Shown here: in pieces, positions 8,573 to 20,000 of the stretch
Layout: each line of letters starts with the position of its first letter
Position numbering within the stretch: position 1 is the stretch's first letter
Assembly (NCBI GenBank): GCA_947561585.1
Contig: CANNZV010002579.1
Span: 28,447-92,446 of the forward strand
Origin: Caprella mutica
Taxonomy: Eukaryota; Arthropoda; Malacostraca; Amphipoda; Caprellidae
Length of the DNA: 64,000 nt
Direction of reading: 5' to 3'
Program-made: the position numbers and the translations under genes
Notes under the pieces: generated by a model
The model's input: the letters and a program-made list of their open reading frames with translations, nothing else
The model's database searches: none
Told to the model about the DNA's origin: nothing

Positions 8573-10221
8573 TTCTTGTCTGAGGTATACAACCGGAAAG
8601 CAACTCCCATCGGAGCCGGCCCCAGATCATTCTCGCGCCCATTAGCTCCGCCTTTCCCCCGCCGCTGCCCTACGGCGACAAGCTCAAACTCAACAAAGGC
8701 CTTGGCAGCCTCATCATAGACCACTCGCCCATGAAGCTTGGCGTCGTAGCTGCGGCCACCCTCATCAAGTTTGGCGAAACCTGTCAGCCGACAAGTGACC
8801 CGAGTGCCACTCACTGACATTCTTTCCGTAGACAGCCCACCTTCACGCAACGCTGTATCCTCCCAACCTGACATTTGCCCACGAACGGCATCTTTCAATG
8901 CCGCTGTCGCAAGCTTCTTGAAAACACGATCAGGAACGGCCACCAATGTTAACGTTTCCGCCAGGAAACCTTTAGCGTCCTTCGCCGAGAGATCGAACCA
9001 ACCCAAGTTATACGGATTCTGAATATAGGCCGTGCTTGGACGTTCCTCCTCACCACGAGGCAGATCACGATAAGCGAGCTCCAACTTGAGCGCTCCAGGA
9101 CGCAGCGCTTTTCCTCCATACACTTCCAGCTGATCTGCAGGCACTGGACGCATTGCCGCACCAGAATCCTTCCATTCTTCCAATGCCGCCGTCATGAGAG
9201 CACGTGCTTTCTCCTCACGAACAATCCCAAAGTTTCCGCCCAGGTAGCCGCCCGTCGGACTCATCAGGTAGAAACCCTGATAGGTGCTCGTGTCTTTCGG
9301 CCACAAATCCGGCGCTTGCTTCACATACGCACGAAAGAGATCCGTGCTCTTAGGACGAGGAGTCTCCTTCATCCAACTCGGAGGATAAAGGTGGAATGTC
9401 TCCTCGATCACACAGACAAAGTTCTTTGAAAGTTCCTGCAGTTTGAGATCTGACCAGATCTCATCGCGTCCTTTGACGCCGTTGTTTCACGTCTCACCGC
9501 AGGGATGGCCATTCATCGCCCAAAGTAAAACAGGCCGCTCAAGCTCAGCCGCCTCCGCCGCAGCCTCATCAAGGTGACTATGCCAACGAACGCCCCTCCA
9601 GGAAAGGTCTTCAGTGGAGGGACGAATAAAATCTCCCCACTTACGAATATTAGTATCCGTTAGGACAGGAGCCGGCCAATTCGTAGAATCACTCGGCTTA
9701 AGCGCTTTGCTAGGTTTCCATAAAGCGTCCGTAGTTAGACAGAAGCAATCGAGCCCACCGTGGTTGCCATTCTTCGAAGAGAACCGAAACTGAACAGGAA
9801 TCTTACCCGCTTTCAGTGCTACCGGAGCAATCAGTGTCCATGCTAGGAAACGCATGTCGGGCTTCCCATCCGAAGCGATATTCACCACCTCTTCCCGGTC
9901 TTTGGAAATAGGCACTTCTCTCCAATCCGTCTCAGCCAAAGACACATGAAGCTTCGCCTGAATGGGATTCGCGCGGACCCAGAGGGTGTAGTTTCCGTCC
10001 TTCGGAATCACCACATCATAAGTCGCAAGCCCGGCTTCCTTACTTCCATACGAAGCAAGCCATTCACCTCCCGAAAGATCCTGCGAGCGCACAGAGTTAT
10101 ACCACTCGTTCGCTCGCAGGTTCTTACTTTCTCCAGACTCCCCCTCGACCCAGACATGATCCGCCCAGAGGAGTGAAGGGACTGCCCAGAGCAGCAGGAT
10201 CGACTTATGTAGCAAATGCAT
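8569..10221 (-). CDS. Exported thioredoxin-like selenoprotein candidate (in-frame TGA read as Sec)
   Basis: One reading frame of 550 residues if the TGA at 9487-9489 (codon 245) is read as selenocysteine. Residues 1-20 form a signal peptide (cleavage after LWA). About 21-130 is a carbohydrate-binding-like beta-sandwich (DHVWVEGE start). About 215-300 looks thioredoxin-like: strand RPVLLWAMNGHP, then CGET-Sec-NNG, then GRDEIWSDLKLQELSKNFVCV. About 310-550 is a domain I do not recognise. The TGA is the only interruption, and protein-like sequence continues at once in the same frame. From memory, planctomycete/verrucomicrobial relatives have Cys before NNG; this was not checked. A GGUC-loop hairpin lies 31 nt after the TGA. 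The alternative is a nonsense mutation splitting the gene into 9487-10221 and 8569-9411 (GTG restart). The stop overlaps the next ATG. Confidence 0.72.
9444..9463 (-). promoter_or_regulatory. Candidate bacterial SECIS element
   Basis: On the coding (minus) strand the RNA is UGAGAUCU-GGUC-AGAUCUCA: a perfect 8-bp stem with a four-base loop. The loop begins 32 nt after the in-frame UGA (31 nt between). Known bacterial SECIS hairpins lie within the coding region about 16-37 nt downstream of UGA and carry a G, often GGU, at the start of the apical loop (E. coli fdhF has a GGUC loop). Both features are met. A second small hairpin (GCGUC-AAAG-GACGC, plus-strand 9466-9479) sits between the UGA and this stem. 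Confidence 0.65.
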
Positions 10222-10271
10222 CGCTACATATTGGAGCCTTTCTTCAAAACATGCACCTTATTCCAACACCG

Positions 10272-10994
10272 CTACTTCCTCCTGCGAAAGCCCATAGCGA
10301 GCAGCCCCGTGAAGATCAGGATCGCTGAGCTTGGCTCTGGGATCGTAAAGGTCTGCAGCGCATACGTGCCCACGGGCGCGATGGGGATTTCGCCGTCCTC
10401 GTTCGTGCCGGCTCCGGTTGAAGTCGGCCCTTTGTTCTCTCGCCCGAAGGTGGGGGTCACTCCTTCGTCTGAGATGTAGAAGTGCTCCACGGCTCGGGCA
10501 TCCGACTCTTCCGCTGTCGGGAAGGTCCACGCGGTGGCGGCGTCTCCGCCTCCTGTTGGGTTGCTTAGCAGGCTCCACTCTAGCGTGTTGTCGATCGTGG
10601 TGTCTTGATTGTAGATCCACACATACGCCTCTTTTCCAAAGAAGAAGTCTGCCGTGTCGGCACTGTTGCCGTCGGTGATCGTTCCGCCTGGGGTTGGTGT
10701 CGCTGATAGACTGACACTTCCTCCCATAAACCCGTTTGAGCTATCGTAACTTCCGATGTCTAACGTGTGCCAATTCGAACTCCACTCGGCTAGGTTCTGA
10801 TCGCTTGGCGTGAAGCCAGCGGCGAAGGTTCCGAGTTCGAAGTTGAAGCTGTCTGTCACTGCCGTGGTCCCATCACTTTCGTAGATGAAGTCACCGACAC
10901 CACTCCCCCAGTGCAGCGTGACTGCATGGGTAGGTGTGAGGTTTGCTAACATGGTGATGATCACCAGGAGGAGGTTTAAGAATAGCCTATTCAT
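10272..10994 (-). CDS. PEP-CTERM sorted exported protein
   Basis: 240 residues from the ATG at 10994, which gives a clean signal peptide (MNRLFLNLLLVIITMLANLT, cleavage near THA). The C-terminus has the complete PEP-CTERM signal: IPEPSSAILIFTGLLAMGF followed by RRRK, that is PEP motif, transmembrane helix and basic tail. Such proteins are cut and attached or released by an exosortase; none is encoded in this window. The mature part resembles short Verrucomicrobia beta-rich proteins seen near exopolysaccharide loci, with FYESDGTTAVTDSFNFELGT-like segments (here beginning FIYESDG). It lies 47 nt downstream of the giant SdrD_B gene in the same direction, so they may share a transcript and a cell-surface location. 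Confidence 0.85.
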   Translation of the reverse strand: MNRLFLNLLLVIITMLANLTPTHAVTLHWGSGVGDFIYESDGTTAVTDSFNFELGTFAAGFTPSDQNLAEWSSNWHTLDIGSYDSSNGFMGGSVSLSATPTPGGTITDGNSADTADFFFGKEAYVWIYNQDTTIDNTLEWSLLSNPTGGGDAATAWTFPTAEESDARAVEHFYISDEGVTPTFGRENKGPTSTGAGTNEDGEIPIAPVGTYALQTFTIPEPSSAILIFTGLLAMGFRRRK

Positions 10995-11041
10995 CGTTCT
11001 TTGTGCTGAAGTTGCTTTGTGCTTAGACGCTGAAGATTGAG

Positions 11042-14000
11042 TTAAGGCATCCATGGTAGGGGCATCTTGTAGTCTTCTTGGCAGGCCGTTCCTACGCGGT
11101 AGTAAAAGGCACTTCGGTCGCAGCCGAAGGGCTTGTCTCCCTCAGTGTCTGGGTTCATGAGCGTGACGTCTTCCACGTCGGCCCATTGACCGAACTCTGG
11201 GAGTCCAGCCACGGTTCCTTCTAAGCGGAAGTAGCACTTGAAGGACTCTTTGTAGGCAGCTCCTGCTCCGTCGCCTTCCCAGAAGTGGACCTGGTCAGAG
11301 GTGGCGGGGTCTAGCGTGCCGTCACTGGTGTTGGCTGTGTCATCTAGGCCACGATCGGCGAAGCTTTGCTCCATCGGGTAGCCGCCAGCGACGAGGGTGT
11401 AGCCGCTGTTGAGTGGTCGGCAGAAGGCGTTCTCTCGCACGATGCCCATGGCTAGGATGCTGGTGGCTCCGGCGGTGGCTTGTGGGTGGACGTAGAGTCC
11501 TTGGCCGGGGGCTAACACATCATCTGCTGCTGGCTGACCGTCGGTGTCGTCCGTCCAGGCTAGAGGATCATCTACGTAGAGGACTTTCCATGGTGGTGTG
11601 CCGCCTTCGTGGATGAGGAGGCGGTCTGCCATGGTTGAGTCGACCTGCGCTGTGAAGTCTGCTAGTGGGAAGAGTTCTACGATCGTGTGGTGCTCTCTGA
11701 CGATAAACTGATCGCCGTCCAGGTTTGTCGCGACGGTGGCGCTGGTGCTGTAAGGCGGGCCTTCACAGACATCCGTGTCTATTTCTAGCGTGACGACGCC
11801 TGCGGCGCTGACACTAGCAACGTCATAGCGATGTCCGGCGTTGTCTCCGCTCGTGACTTCGAGGTAGTAGCTCTTTCCGGCGGTCAAGGCGCTGCTGAGA
11901 TCAGGCGTGCCGGTGATGGTGAGTTCCTGACCGGTGACGCTGGCGATGCTTCCGGAGAAGGTTTCCTTCTTGAGCCATGGGTAGCTGTAGGTTTCACATT
12001 GCCCTTGTGTGAACTCGGTGAGCTTCCAGCCTTGGACCATGGTGCTTGAGGTGACTGGGTCGGTGCCGGCGTCATTGTCGTCGTCTAGCTTGATGGTGAG
12101 ACGAACGAACCCTAACGCTTGAGTGAGCGGCGCGGTGGTGTCGATGTCTGCTAGGCGGACAGTTTCGGTGCCATCGCCATTGTCGGTGATGGTGACGCCT
12201 GCGATGCTGCCGGTGCCGCTTCCTGGGATGTCCGCTAGGAGCGTCCAGGTGTCGAGGCCCGTGGTGGGGAGGCTGCTGCGGGCTTCGATGCAGTAGCTGA
12301 CATCGGTGAGGCCGCCGCTGCGGCGGATGAAGGTGGCGTCGTTCTGAGTGACACTGATGGCTTCGAGGCAGAAGCCTGGGTGCGCTGGGACGCCGCTAGC
12401 TGCGTCGAGACAGAGGGCGTATTCGAGCGCGTTGTCCCAGATGTCTCCGTCAGGGTTGCCGGTCGGGGTGTTGGTGCCTCCGAGCGGGTTTTGACCCTGC
12501 CAGATTGCCCAAGTGTCAGCCTTGTCGTTGACGAGTGGGATGTTGTTACTGAGAATGATCGGGTCTCCGCTATCGAGGATGAACTCGTCATACCAAGGAT
12601 TGCCACCGACGGTGAAGTCCGTGAGATAGCCTGGGTTCGTCGGATCTTCTTCCGAACCAATGACCGTTGGGTCAGGATCTCCTGGGGCTGGGTCGTAGGA
12701 GCCAGCCGTGGGCCGTGTTGGGTCGATGAGGCAGCCGGCAGGTGGGTTGTAGGTGACGGTGTAAGTGCCTGGGGTGTCCGTGATCCACTCGTATTGTCCT
12801 GAGCTACCATCTTGAATGATGGTGATGATGGCGGCGGGTGGCCCACTGACAGTGATGCTGCCACCTTTGACGATCTCTCCGGTGGCACTTTTGTAGAAGT
12901 AGCCTTGGGGGTCGATGTCATCGAGGAAGTCGTTGTTCTCATTGTCAGCACCTGCGACCGTGACAGGGATGGTGTTGCGCTCATCCTGCGTGGTGCCACC
13001 GTCTTTGTCGCCGGTGGAGGTGGCGCCTTGAGGGTCGATTTCGACCACGAGGTAGCTTCCGTTAGGGTAGTCTTCGAAGCAGTAGCGACCATCGCTGTCG
13101 GTCACTTCATCTTTGATGAGTTCACTTGACTCTGGGATGCCGTTGCCGTTGACGTCGTTGTAGAGCTGGACGGTGACGCCACTGATAGGGACGCCTGCTT
13201 CTGTGACATCGCCATCGAGGTCGGCATCGTCACGCACTTGGCCCTTGATGTTGTAGAGCGGTGCGGTGAAGGCGAAGTCGTAGCTGGCGATGGCGTCTTC
13301 AGTCGAAGCCGGATCTTTCGCGGCGGTGTCTGTCTGACCTTGCACGGGCTTGGCAACGACGCCAGTGGCGAGTTCGCTATCGATCTTGTCGTCTCCGCCG
13401 GTGTTTGGCTTCGTGGTGAAGGTGTAGCCTGTGAGGGCCGCTTGCGCGGTGTCTACACTGATGGTGTAGAGTGGCTCCGTGGCGTCGTCGGCGATGGCGG
13501 GCGCATTTGGATCTGCCGTGGGGCCGTCTCCGCACTTGTCGTCTTCATCTTGGAGTAGGTTGCCGAAGCTGTAGTGACCTATGATGTTTGTGAGGGTTTT
13601 GAGCGTCGTGATCGTGCCATCTGGATAGGCGATGGTGAGGGTGACTTCGACGTTGGCGATGCCGGGCTCACTGCTGTCTTGCAGGCCGTCGTCATTCTCG
13701 TCTAGCCAGACGTAGTTTCCGAGGGCTCCTGGCTCTACGTAGTAACCGAAGTCGGCGTTCTTCTGCTCACCTGCGGTGAGTGTGAGGGCGAAGGCTTCGA
13801 TTTGGCTGTGGTTGTCCGCATCGGTGGTGCCGAGAGAGTGCCAGTAGCCTGCGAGGACGCCATCACGGTCGCTGACTTCAACGACGTAGTCTCCGGCGGG
13901 GAGGTTGTCGAAGCAGTAGTTGCCGTCGGTTCCGTAGGCGGCGTTGATCGCGGCTTCCGTGATCGTGCTGCCTAACAGTGGCTCACCTGGGTCGACGACG

Positions 14001-17000
14001 TCGTTGCCGTTCTCGTCGAGGTAGAGGTCGATGGTGACGCCGCCGATGGGGGTTTCACCATTGGCGGTTTCGTAGAGGCCGTCGGCATCGAGGTCGAGCC
14101 AGACGAGGTTGCCGATGCGTCCTGCGCTTCCGATGTAGCCGAAGTCTTGGCCAAGATCGATTTCAGCGACGCCTAACGTGACCGTGCTGGTTTCATCTCC
14201 GGGGTTGGCGGTGTCTGGGTCGACGCTGTTGGTGAGGCCTGCGGGCAGGGTGTCATCGTTAGGGTCTACTTTGACGTTGTAGGTGCCTGCGGCGACATCG
14301 TCGAAGAGGTAACGGCCGTTCTCGTCTGTGGTGGTTTCTGCGAGGATGGTGCTGCCATCAGCTGCACAGAGTCGGACGAGGACGCCTTCGAGGCCTTCGC
14401 CACCGTCTGGGGTGCCGTCGTTGTCACTGTCGAAGAAGACGGTGTCGCCGATGGCTCCGAGGAGTGGGTAGGCGAAGTCTTCGGTCACGACATCACTGGC
14501 CAAGTTGGCGACGGTGGTGGTGCTGTCATTGATGGCGTCGTTCTCATAGGTTGAGATGGGGCTGACGCCTTCTGGTAGAGTGCTGATGTCGACTTTGACT
14601 TGGTAGTCGAGGGTGCCTGGCAGTCCGTTGAATTGGTAGTAGCCGGTGCTGTCTGTGGTTTGGGTGGCGAGCACGACGTCATCGGCGGTGCCGAAGGTGT
14701 CGTCTGCGCCATTGTGACAGAGGTAGACGGTGACGCCTTCGATGCCGGGCTCGGTGCCAGACTCGTTGGGGTCGTCGGTTTGATCACCGTCGCCATCGAG
14801 GTCTAACCAAACAGTGTTGCCGATGCTGTAGAGCACGCCGGTAGGATCGTAGCCGAAGTCTTGATCGCGGTCGTGTTCGCTGGCGACGAGGTCTTCAGCT
14901 GACATGTCGTCAGGAGTGCCTGGGGAATCTGGGTCTTCCGTTTGGGTGGTGGCGTTTGGTGGGTTTGTTACCGTAATGGTGTAATTGCCAGGGGCAAGTC
15001 CATCGAAGAGGTAGCAACCGTTCTCGTCTGTCGTCGTTGTCGCCGTGGCGTCGCCACCGAGAGCGAGGACGATGCCTGGGATGCCTGGTTCGTCGGCGTC
15101 TTGGGTGCCATTGCCATTGGTGTCATAGTAGACTTTGTCACCGATGCTGGCCAGGGTGTTCGTGGCACTTGGCGGATAACTGAAGTCTTGATCGCGGTTG
15201 TGCGGGGCACTGCTGCTGATCGTGACGGTGCTTTCGCTGTCGGCAGCACCTTCTGGATCGTAGCTTGGGGTGCTGTCGTAGTTGGCTGTGAGGTCCGTGT
15301 CCGCGCTGTCTACCTTGACGGTGTAGGTGCCGAAGGCGAGGTTGCTGAACAGATACTCGCCGTTCGCATTGGTCACGGTGCTGGCGATGGGGTCGCCATT
15401 GGCGTCACAGAGCGTGACGGTGACATTGGCGATGCCTGGCTCGGCGCCTTGCGTGTCTTGGTTGCCGCCTGATTCATCGAGGTCAGCCCACACGGTGTAT
15501 CCGATGCTTCCGTTAGGATGAATCGGGGTGTAGCTGAAGTCTTCTGTCAGGCTACTCGTGGTCGTGGTGTCTAGCACCGCGCCGCTGAGGTTATCGAGAC
15601 CGCCGTCTTCGTCGAAGGTTTGAGTGAGGCCTTTGAGCACACTGTCGGTGTCATTGACCCAAGCCAAGTAGCCTTCGCCATCCGCGTCGATCGGGAGACC
15701 GTCGAAGAGGTAACAACCTGCATCGTCTGTCGTGGCTGTGGCGATGATAGGCTCGCCGCTGTCCCAGACGCCGTCTTTATCGGTGTCTGCGATGAGGGCG
15801 ACAGTGACTCCTGGGATACCCATTTCGCCATCACTGGTCAGCGTGGCTTCGTCGCCGCCTGAGGCATTGGCGTCGAGCCAGACTTTGGTGCCGAGGCTTC
15901 CGACGACTCCTCCGTCATAGCCGAAGTCGGCATTGAGGAAGACATCTCCCGGCCCAAGCATCACGGGCACTGTGGTTTCGTTATCCCCTGCAGAGGCTGG
16001 CTTGCCATAGTCATCGGGGTCCCCTGTTTGTGTGAGACCATTGAGTGGTCCCACGCCGGCGAAGTTTTCATCAACGACCTTCACACAATAGGCATCTGGT
16101 GCGAGCCCATCGAAGAGGTAGCAACCCAGTGCATCCGTCGTGGTGAGGAAGGCGGCGACGTCGTCTCCAGTGCCTAACGCTCCGTCAGGTCCGACACCCA
16201 CGATATCATCGGCGGTGTGGAAGAGGCCGTCAGGGCCCGTCGTGACGAGTTCGACCACGACGCCGGCGATGCCGACTTCATCTGGGTCTTTGACGCCATC
16301 GGCGTCGGTGTCATACCAGACTTTGTCACCGATGGTCGCGGTGTTCGTGCCGCCATCGACGTCTGCGGTTGGGTTTTCATTGTAACCGAAGTCGGCCGTG
16401 AGGTTCACTTCGTCAGGATCTAGCGTGATCTTGTAGCCATCACTTGCGTGATCTTTGTTACCGAAATCGCCGTCGTCACTATCGGTGTCTGTGTCAGAGC
16501 CGTCGGTGACCTTGGTGAACACGGTTGTCTGTGAGAGCGAGGCCGGCACGGAGGCGTCATCGATATCAACATAGTAACAGCCGGCAGGAAGATCTGAGAA
16601 CAGATAGCCGCCATGCGTATCGGTCACCGTCGTGGCCACCATCGTGTCGCGACCGCCGCCATCGGCATCAAGCCAGAGCTGGACGATGATGTTTGGCAAG
16701 CCAGGCTCACCTGGATCTTGCATTCCGTCAGAGTTCTCATCGAGCCAGACATAGTTACCGATCGCGCCAATTGGAGGCAGGATGGTGACGAGGTAGTCTT
16801 CGACTTCACCGTCTGGAGCTTCTCCTGTGACGCCTACCGTGGTCGTGCTCAGGCGGAAGCGTGAATAAGCGACGCCTGGGGTGGCGTCATTTGGCACGGT
16901 GAATGTGAGGGTATTGGCACCATCGGTGACTACTAGATCGGTCGCGACTTGCTCGTCGGCGTCTAGCGTGCCACTGCAATCAAAGTCGATCCAAGCATTG

Positions 17001-20000
17001 AGCAGCGGTGAACCCGAAGGCACCACGGCTGTGAATGGCACACTGTAGGTGGCGCCAGGAGCGAGATCAGGAAGGACCATGCCGTCTTCGTCATTGCCAT
17101 CGCCATCTGCGGCGGCATTCGGTTGGCCATCATCTTCCGCATCGACTTTAGAGCCTAACAAGAGACCTGATCCGAGGACGTGACGGGCATAGTCAGCAGC
17201 GCTGGCTCCTGCGGTTGGGAAGTCTTTGCTTCCGCCTTCAGGGAGATCGCCGTAGTCATAGGAGACGACAACCACTTCTTCAAAGTCAAAGCCGAAGTCT
17301 ACGGTGAGATCGGTGTTGTCATCGTCTGCGTCATCTGAGGTGTTGTCTTTACCTGTTTCGGCGAGGACACCTGTTCCGGCGTTAGTCGGCTCGGAGTCAG
17401 CGGCCAAGGTGACGACTGCGGAGATAATTCCGTTAGTCGCTGGGTCTGCATCATCGATGCCGTCTTCGCCAGCGTCGTCATCGCCTATTTGTGTGCCGGT
17501 GATGGAGAGTGCGGTTTCGAGGGGCTCGCCTGTGGCGAACTCGGATGCAGGGATTTTGACGTAGTAGTCACCCGGAGCCAAGGCGTTAAAGAGGTAACAT
17601 CCTCCATCGGCTGTGGTGACGTTGCTGCCCACTTGGACATCGTTTGCTCCGATGCCGTCTGCACCGGGATCCCAGAGTTGCACGATGACTCCATCGATGC
17701 CTTCACCTGCGTCGTAGTTGCCATCCTTGTTGAGGTCATTGAAGACGACGTTGCCGATGCCGACGAGAGGTGCCGTGAAACCGAAATCGTAACTATGATT
17801 GCTCGATCCAAGAGCACCTGACAACACACCAGCATAGATATCTGTGCTATAGATCTGGCCATTGGAGTCCCTTAAGTTTTCAACGTTATCCTGATCGTCT
17901 ACATTCGCTGGCTGTGCGCCATCGAGAAATGCCGTCGTCACCGTCCTGCCACTCAAGGCCGCATCGGCACTATCAATGACCACACAATAATTTGTCGCCG
18001 ATTTAATAGGATCTGGAATGGTCGCTTCATAGTTCACAATAAGCCGGGCCCCTACATCATTGGGCCACGTGTTGTAAGTCGCGGCAGAACGAGATCCTAT
18101 CCCAACAGTCCTTGTAACAAGAAAGACCATGGCATTTCCTGATTCCCATGCGGGCCGATTAACCAACTCCTGAACGACAGTGGTCAAGTCATCTGTTTGG
18201 TAGGTGGTAGCATCGGCCCAATCCGAGGGACTCCACGACGTACTTGCCGAAGTGCGTGGACGGTCGGCCACGGTCAATGACTCTGGTGAGCTAGCAAATG
18301 CAGACGGATTGTCAGCCGCATGAGCTTCGACCTCAAATGTCACGGCACCGCTCGAAGCATTCACAGCCGTAAACTCTAACACAGCAGAAGTAATCGTGGC
18401 CCCTTGTGGGATGGTCACACCTTGATAGCGGAAGCCCGAGACTCGATCACTGTCCCCCATGAGCACGGGATTGCTCCACGTCGTAACGGTCCCGCTTCCA
18501 ATCTGATCCGCATCATCTGTATCAGACAGTACTTGAGCAGTGACACTCTCATTGGTGGTCGTGGTCCCATACAAGTTCCGGTTAGCCCCTCCCCCAAAGA
18601 TATAGAATCCTTGAGCATCCGTGGTCGCTTCACCCACTTGCGTACCGTAACCATTGGTACAATCCACATCAGTATCTTCATACAGCTTCACCATGACACC
18701 GGAGATACCCGCATCATCAGGGTCTTGCAGGCCGTCACTGTCATTATCGCACCACACATAGTTGCCAATCTCCAATGCTGCGGGCGTACAAATGATCTCC
18801 AGATCCCCCAGCCCGTTCGCTTTGCCAAAGACGGTGGGATCCCCGAGAGTCAATTGATAAAGACGGTATCCGAAATCGTCCGCTCCACCAGAACCAGCAG
18901 ACGTCGACCACTGAGCTCCAGGCGAGTAGGAGTTGCGTCCACCATGTTGATTATTCAACCAGATGATACCACCCGACGTCGACGTCTTGGTAGGGTTGTA
19001 GGCGGTCGTCACCACTTCCCCTCGCCCTGGCAATAAGGCTAATGCCCCCAGGGTGGTTTCACCATGCGTCGTCGGTGATGTGTCAGGATTCACCCAACCT
19101 TGATACTGCGATATATCCCCCCAATAGTATTCACCTCCGCCAGGACCATCGGCGGTGCCATCTCCCATCGTGGTGTAGGGTCCACAGGTACCATTACTCT
19201 CAATCACATAGCGGCCATCGACAAGGCACGCTCGCATCACATCACCAGCTGAAATACCTTGCACGCTCGTAGTGAGAGCTTCAGGACGGGCATTCGAGAA
19301 GCCCGTCTGGTGCCCATTACGGTCAATGAAGCCAAGAATAAGGGAGCCATCTGTATCCACCTCAATATCAGACAGAATCGCCTGCGGATAGATGGAGAAC
19401 GCACCTGTCCCATCAATAGTACTGTACGTATCTTGCCAGGGCAACCAATCGCCATCGGAAGCATTGCCAAGCACCATGTCATTCTCGGCGCGGATATAGT
19501 CCAAAGAGAAGGACAATTCCTCATACCAATCTGCCCCGTCGAAGGATTGCACGAAAGCTTTAAGATCGGTTTGCGACTGCGAACTTTGTGCCGAGCAGAC
19601 ATTACCCACTAACAAACGACCTTGATGCACTTTCAATCCCCAGGGTCGGAAGTCTCCCTCACAACCTGGATCGGGGATCGCATGCTCCGCAGTCAATACA
19701 GGTGACGCTCCTGAGATATCGATCTCAACTAAGGTTCGCTCAAATAGATTCACTACCCATAAAGTCTTGCCATCTGCAGAGATATCGAGATCCCCCATCG
19801 AGCGTTTCGCTACCGCACCGAAGGCCAACTCATCGCGATTCGGCTTAGAGGAATCAGCGGGAAGCTCATTCGGATCCAAGTCGTCGTCATCTCCAAGATA
19901 AGCCGTCCGTGTATCCACTCCCACATCCACACCAAGGTCAGCATCCACTTCCAACCAGTTGGTCACCGTCGGCGGAGTGGTCTTAAGATCTACTTTATAG

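Noticed and set aside
9487..10221. Treating the N-terminal half as a separate complete gene ending at TGA
   Set aside because: The frame continues directly after the TGA with protein-like sequence for 305 codons, with no frame change, and a SECIS-like hairpin follows; a stop here would leave a thioredoxin fold cut at its active site. A nonsense mutation is still possible and is noted.
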